From Gemmatimonadota bacterium (GTDB lineage: Bacteria; Gemmatimonadota; Gemmatimonadetes; Gemmatimonadales; Gemmatimonadaceae), in assembly GCA_947504615.1 (NCBI GenBank), contig CANNKR010000003.1, forward strand, positions 1 through 33,621: 33,621 nucleotides of DNA, written 5' to 3'. The number at the start of each line of letters is the position of its first letter. Position 1 is the stretch's first letter. The notes beneath the pieces are model-generated. The model was not told where the DNA came from. It did no database searches and worked only from the letters and a program-made list of their open reading frames with translations. Both the position numbers and the translations under genes were made by a program. Shown here piece after piece: positions 32,383 through 33,621 of the stretch.

Positions 32383-33603
32383 TTACCGACGACGGCGCTC
32401 CACCAGCAGCGCATTCCCCACCACGCGCTCCCCCGTGGGATCACTGGGCACGTTCACGACCTTGCCGTCGATGACCAGGGTCGTCGAGCCACCGCCGTCG
32501 AGGTTCAGCGCGTGCGCCACGCCCAGCGTGCGCAGAAAGTCGGCCACCTCCACCAGCGTCATGCCCACGCTCGCCGTGCTCCGTCCGTCGACGGCCACGA
32601 GATACAGGTGGCTGGTGTCGGCGTCGAATCCAATGAGGGAGCGCGGGTGCCGCACGGCGGCATTCCCCACGTTCGTCAACTCGCGCGTCGCCGACTCGAC
32701 CACCGTGCTGATGCCGTCACGCAGGATCACGGGCCACCCGCCCACCAGTTCGTCGATTGGCCCGACGCTCGGCAGCCAGTCGGCGCGCGCGGCGAATGGG
32801 AGTGACAGCGCGGCGAGCGAATCGAGGCGCGGCGCCGTGGCCCCGTACGCCACCAGCACCCCCTCGCCACCGGGCACGGGCATCGAATCGGCGCCCGTCA
32901 CCGCGCCGCGCCCCTGCAGCATCAGCGCATCGCGCCAACTGCCGCGCACCACGCGGACCCGCAGTTCGCGGCCAGGGCGCGTGCTGTCGGCGCGCGGCCG
33001 TCCGTTCGCCTCGGGGAGCCAGAGGACCAGCCCCTGCCCGTTGGACGGCACGGCGTTGACGCCGTCGAGCGCCCACCGCTGACGGCCCGCGCTCAGCACA
33101 CCGGCAAAGACGAAGCGGTCGATCACCGGCCGGCCGCGACGGTCCACGCCGAACTGTCCGCGCGCGCTCTTCACCGCGCCACCGGGCGTGCCGCTCATCG
33201 ACAGCGCCTTCCACACGCGCCCCGCGCTCACCTGGTTGTTGACGGCCTCGCCGCTCTTGAGGTCGAAGAAGTCGGCGTTGAGCGCCACGCGCACGTCGCG
33301 CCCCGCGACGCGGGCACGCTCGGCCATCGCGGTGGTCTTCTCGCGGCCACGCAGGGAATCAAAGGCGCGCGCGCTGCGCAGCACATAGTCCCCGCTCCGC
33401 AGATCAATGCGTACCACGTGCACCCGCCACGGCCCCTGCGCCCGCACGTAGGCGACATGCACCAGCCCGGGGGCCACGGTATCGGTGACCGTGGAATCGC
33501 CCGCGGGCTGCTGCGCCCGCAACAGGGCACCGCAACGCAACGCGGGCGACAGCGCCGGCGACAGCACCAGCAGGAGCGACAGGATCAGTCGTCGACGGAA
33601 CAT
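32383..33603 (-). CDS. Secreted phosphodiester glycosidase (NAGPA/DUF2233 domain)
   Basis: A 406-residue protein starting MFRRRLILSLLLVLSPALSPAL, a signal peptide, so it is exported. The C-terminal half carries the NAGPA-domain motifs: ALNADFFDL, GGWPVILRDG, HPRSLIGFDADTSHLYLVAVDGR, LVEVADFLRTLGVAHALNLDGGGSTTLV and a final NALLV. In relatives this domain cuts sugar-phosphate diesters such as uncovering of N-acetylglucosamine-1-phosphate, and in bacteria it often acts on wall or exopolysaccharide structures. The exact substrate is unknown. It is upstream of the hydrogenase operon in the same direction but separated by 244 bp, so probably a separate unit. Whether it leads or follows other genes is outside the window. 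Confidence 0.88.
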   Translation of the reverse strand: MFRRRLILSLLLVLSPALSPALRCGALLRAQQPAGDSTVTDTVAPGLVHVAYVRAQGPWRVHVVRIDLRSGDYVLRSARAFDSLRGREKTTAMAERARVAGRDVRVALNADFFDLKSGEAVNNQVSAGRVWKALSMSGTPGGAVKSARGQFGVDRRGRPVIDRFVFAGVLSAGRQRWALDGVNAVPSNGQGLVLWLPEANGRPRADSTRPGRELRVRVVRGSWRDALMLQGRGAVTGADSMPVPGGEGVLVAYGATAPRLDSLAALSLPFAARADWLPSVGPIDELVGGWPVILRDGISTVVESATRELTNVGNAAVRHPRSLIGFDADTSHLYLVAVDGRSTASVGMTLVEVADFLRTLGVAHALNLDGGGSTTLVIDGKVVNVPSDPTGERVVGNALLVERRRR

Positions 33604-33621
33604 CGGCAGCTCGCGCGAGGA

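Noticed and set aside
1-33621. tRNA or rRNA genes
   Set aside because: No cloverleaf-like or conserved rRNA stretch was noticed while reading; a covariance search was not possible.

Overview
The window is about 33.6 kb of high-GC DNA with many GTG starts, tightly packed operons and long antisense shadow ORFs, all typical of a high-GC bacterium. Gene content (dense hybrid two-component genes, HrpB helicase, GH35 beta-galactosidase, Dcp-type M3 peptidase lipoprotein, membrane-bound [NiFe] hydrogenase) fits a Gram-negative-type aerobe or facultative organism. Gemmatimonadota is my best guess, from general look only; no rRNA or marker gene proves it.

Layout. (1) 1-1513, plus strand: the tail of a histidine kinase, a secreted cupin, and an unrecognised protein that looks like the first half of a GT-B glycosyltransferase. 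(2) 8253-1516, minus strand: a four-gene signalling operon joined by 1-4 nt overlaps. It encodes an NtrC-like regulator with damaged ATPase and sigma-54-contact motifs, a GAF-PAS-kinase-receiver hybrid, and two receiver-sensor-kinase proteins. (3) 8558-10381, plus: a secreted GH35 beta-galactosidase. (4) 12388-10487, minus: lspA, an NAD(P)-binding epimerase-like protein and a methyltransferase. (5) 12494-15046, plus: hrpB, followed by two copies of a 141-bp hairpin element. (6) 18823-15410, minus: a D-threonine aldolase/D-serine dehydratase-like enzyme, a DUF1569 protein, mscL, a DinB protein and an unusual DinB-isoprenylcysteine-methyltransferase fusion. (7) 19000-21126, plus: an M3 peptidase lipoprotein, convergent with a rhodanese. 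(8) 21590-22223: a tandem array of the same hairpin element (period 174 bp) and a 19-bp palindromic tandem repeat. (9) 32138-22246, minus: a ten-gene [NiFe]-hydrogenase operon in the order small subunit, large subunit, cytochrome b, maturation protease, hypA, hypB, hypF, hypC, hypD, hypE. (10) 33603-32383, minus: a secreted NAGPA-domain phosphodiester glycosidase.

The hydrogenase operon appears to be a complete kit. HypF and HypE make the cyanide ligand, HypC and HypD assemble Fe(CN)2CO, HypA and HypB deliver nickel, the protease removes a 15-residue tail from the large subunit, Tat exports the dimer, and the cytochrome b passes electrons to the quinone pool. Three things depart from the textbook. 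HypA lacks its zinc ribbon. HypB lacks an N-terminal nickel-binding motif. The small subunit lacks the two extra cysteines of O2-tolerant group 1d enzymes. The strongest candidates for something undescribed are the ribbon-less HypA, the degenerate NtrC-like regulator heading a kinase operon, the DinB-ICMT fusion, and the hairpin elements whose arms co-vary between copies.
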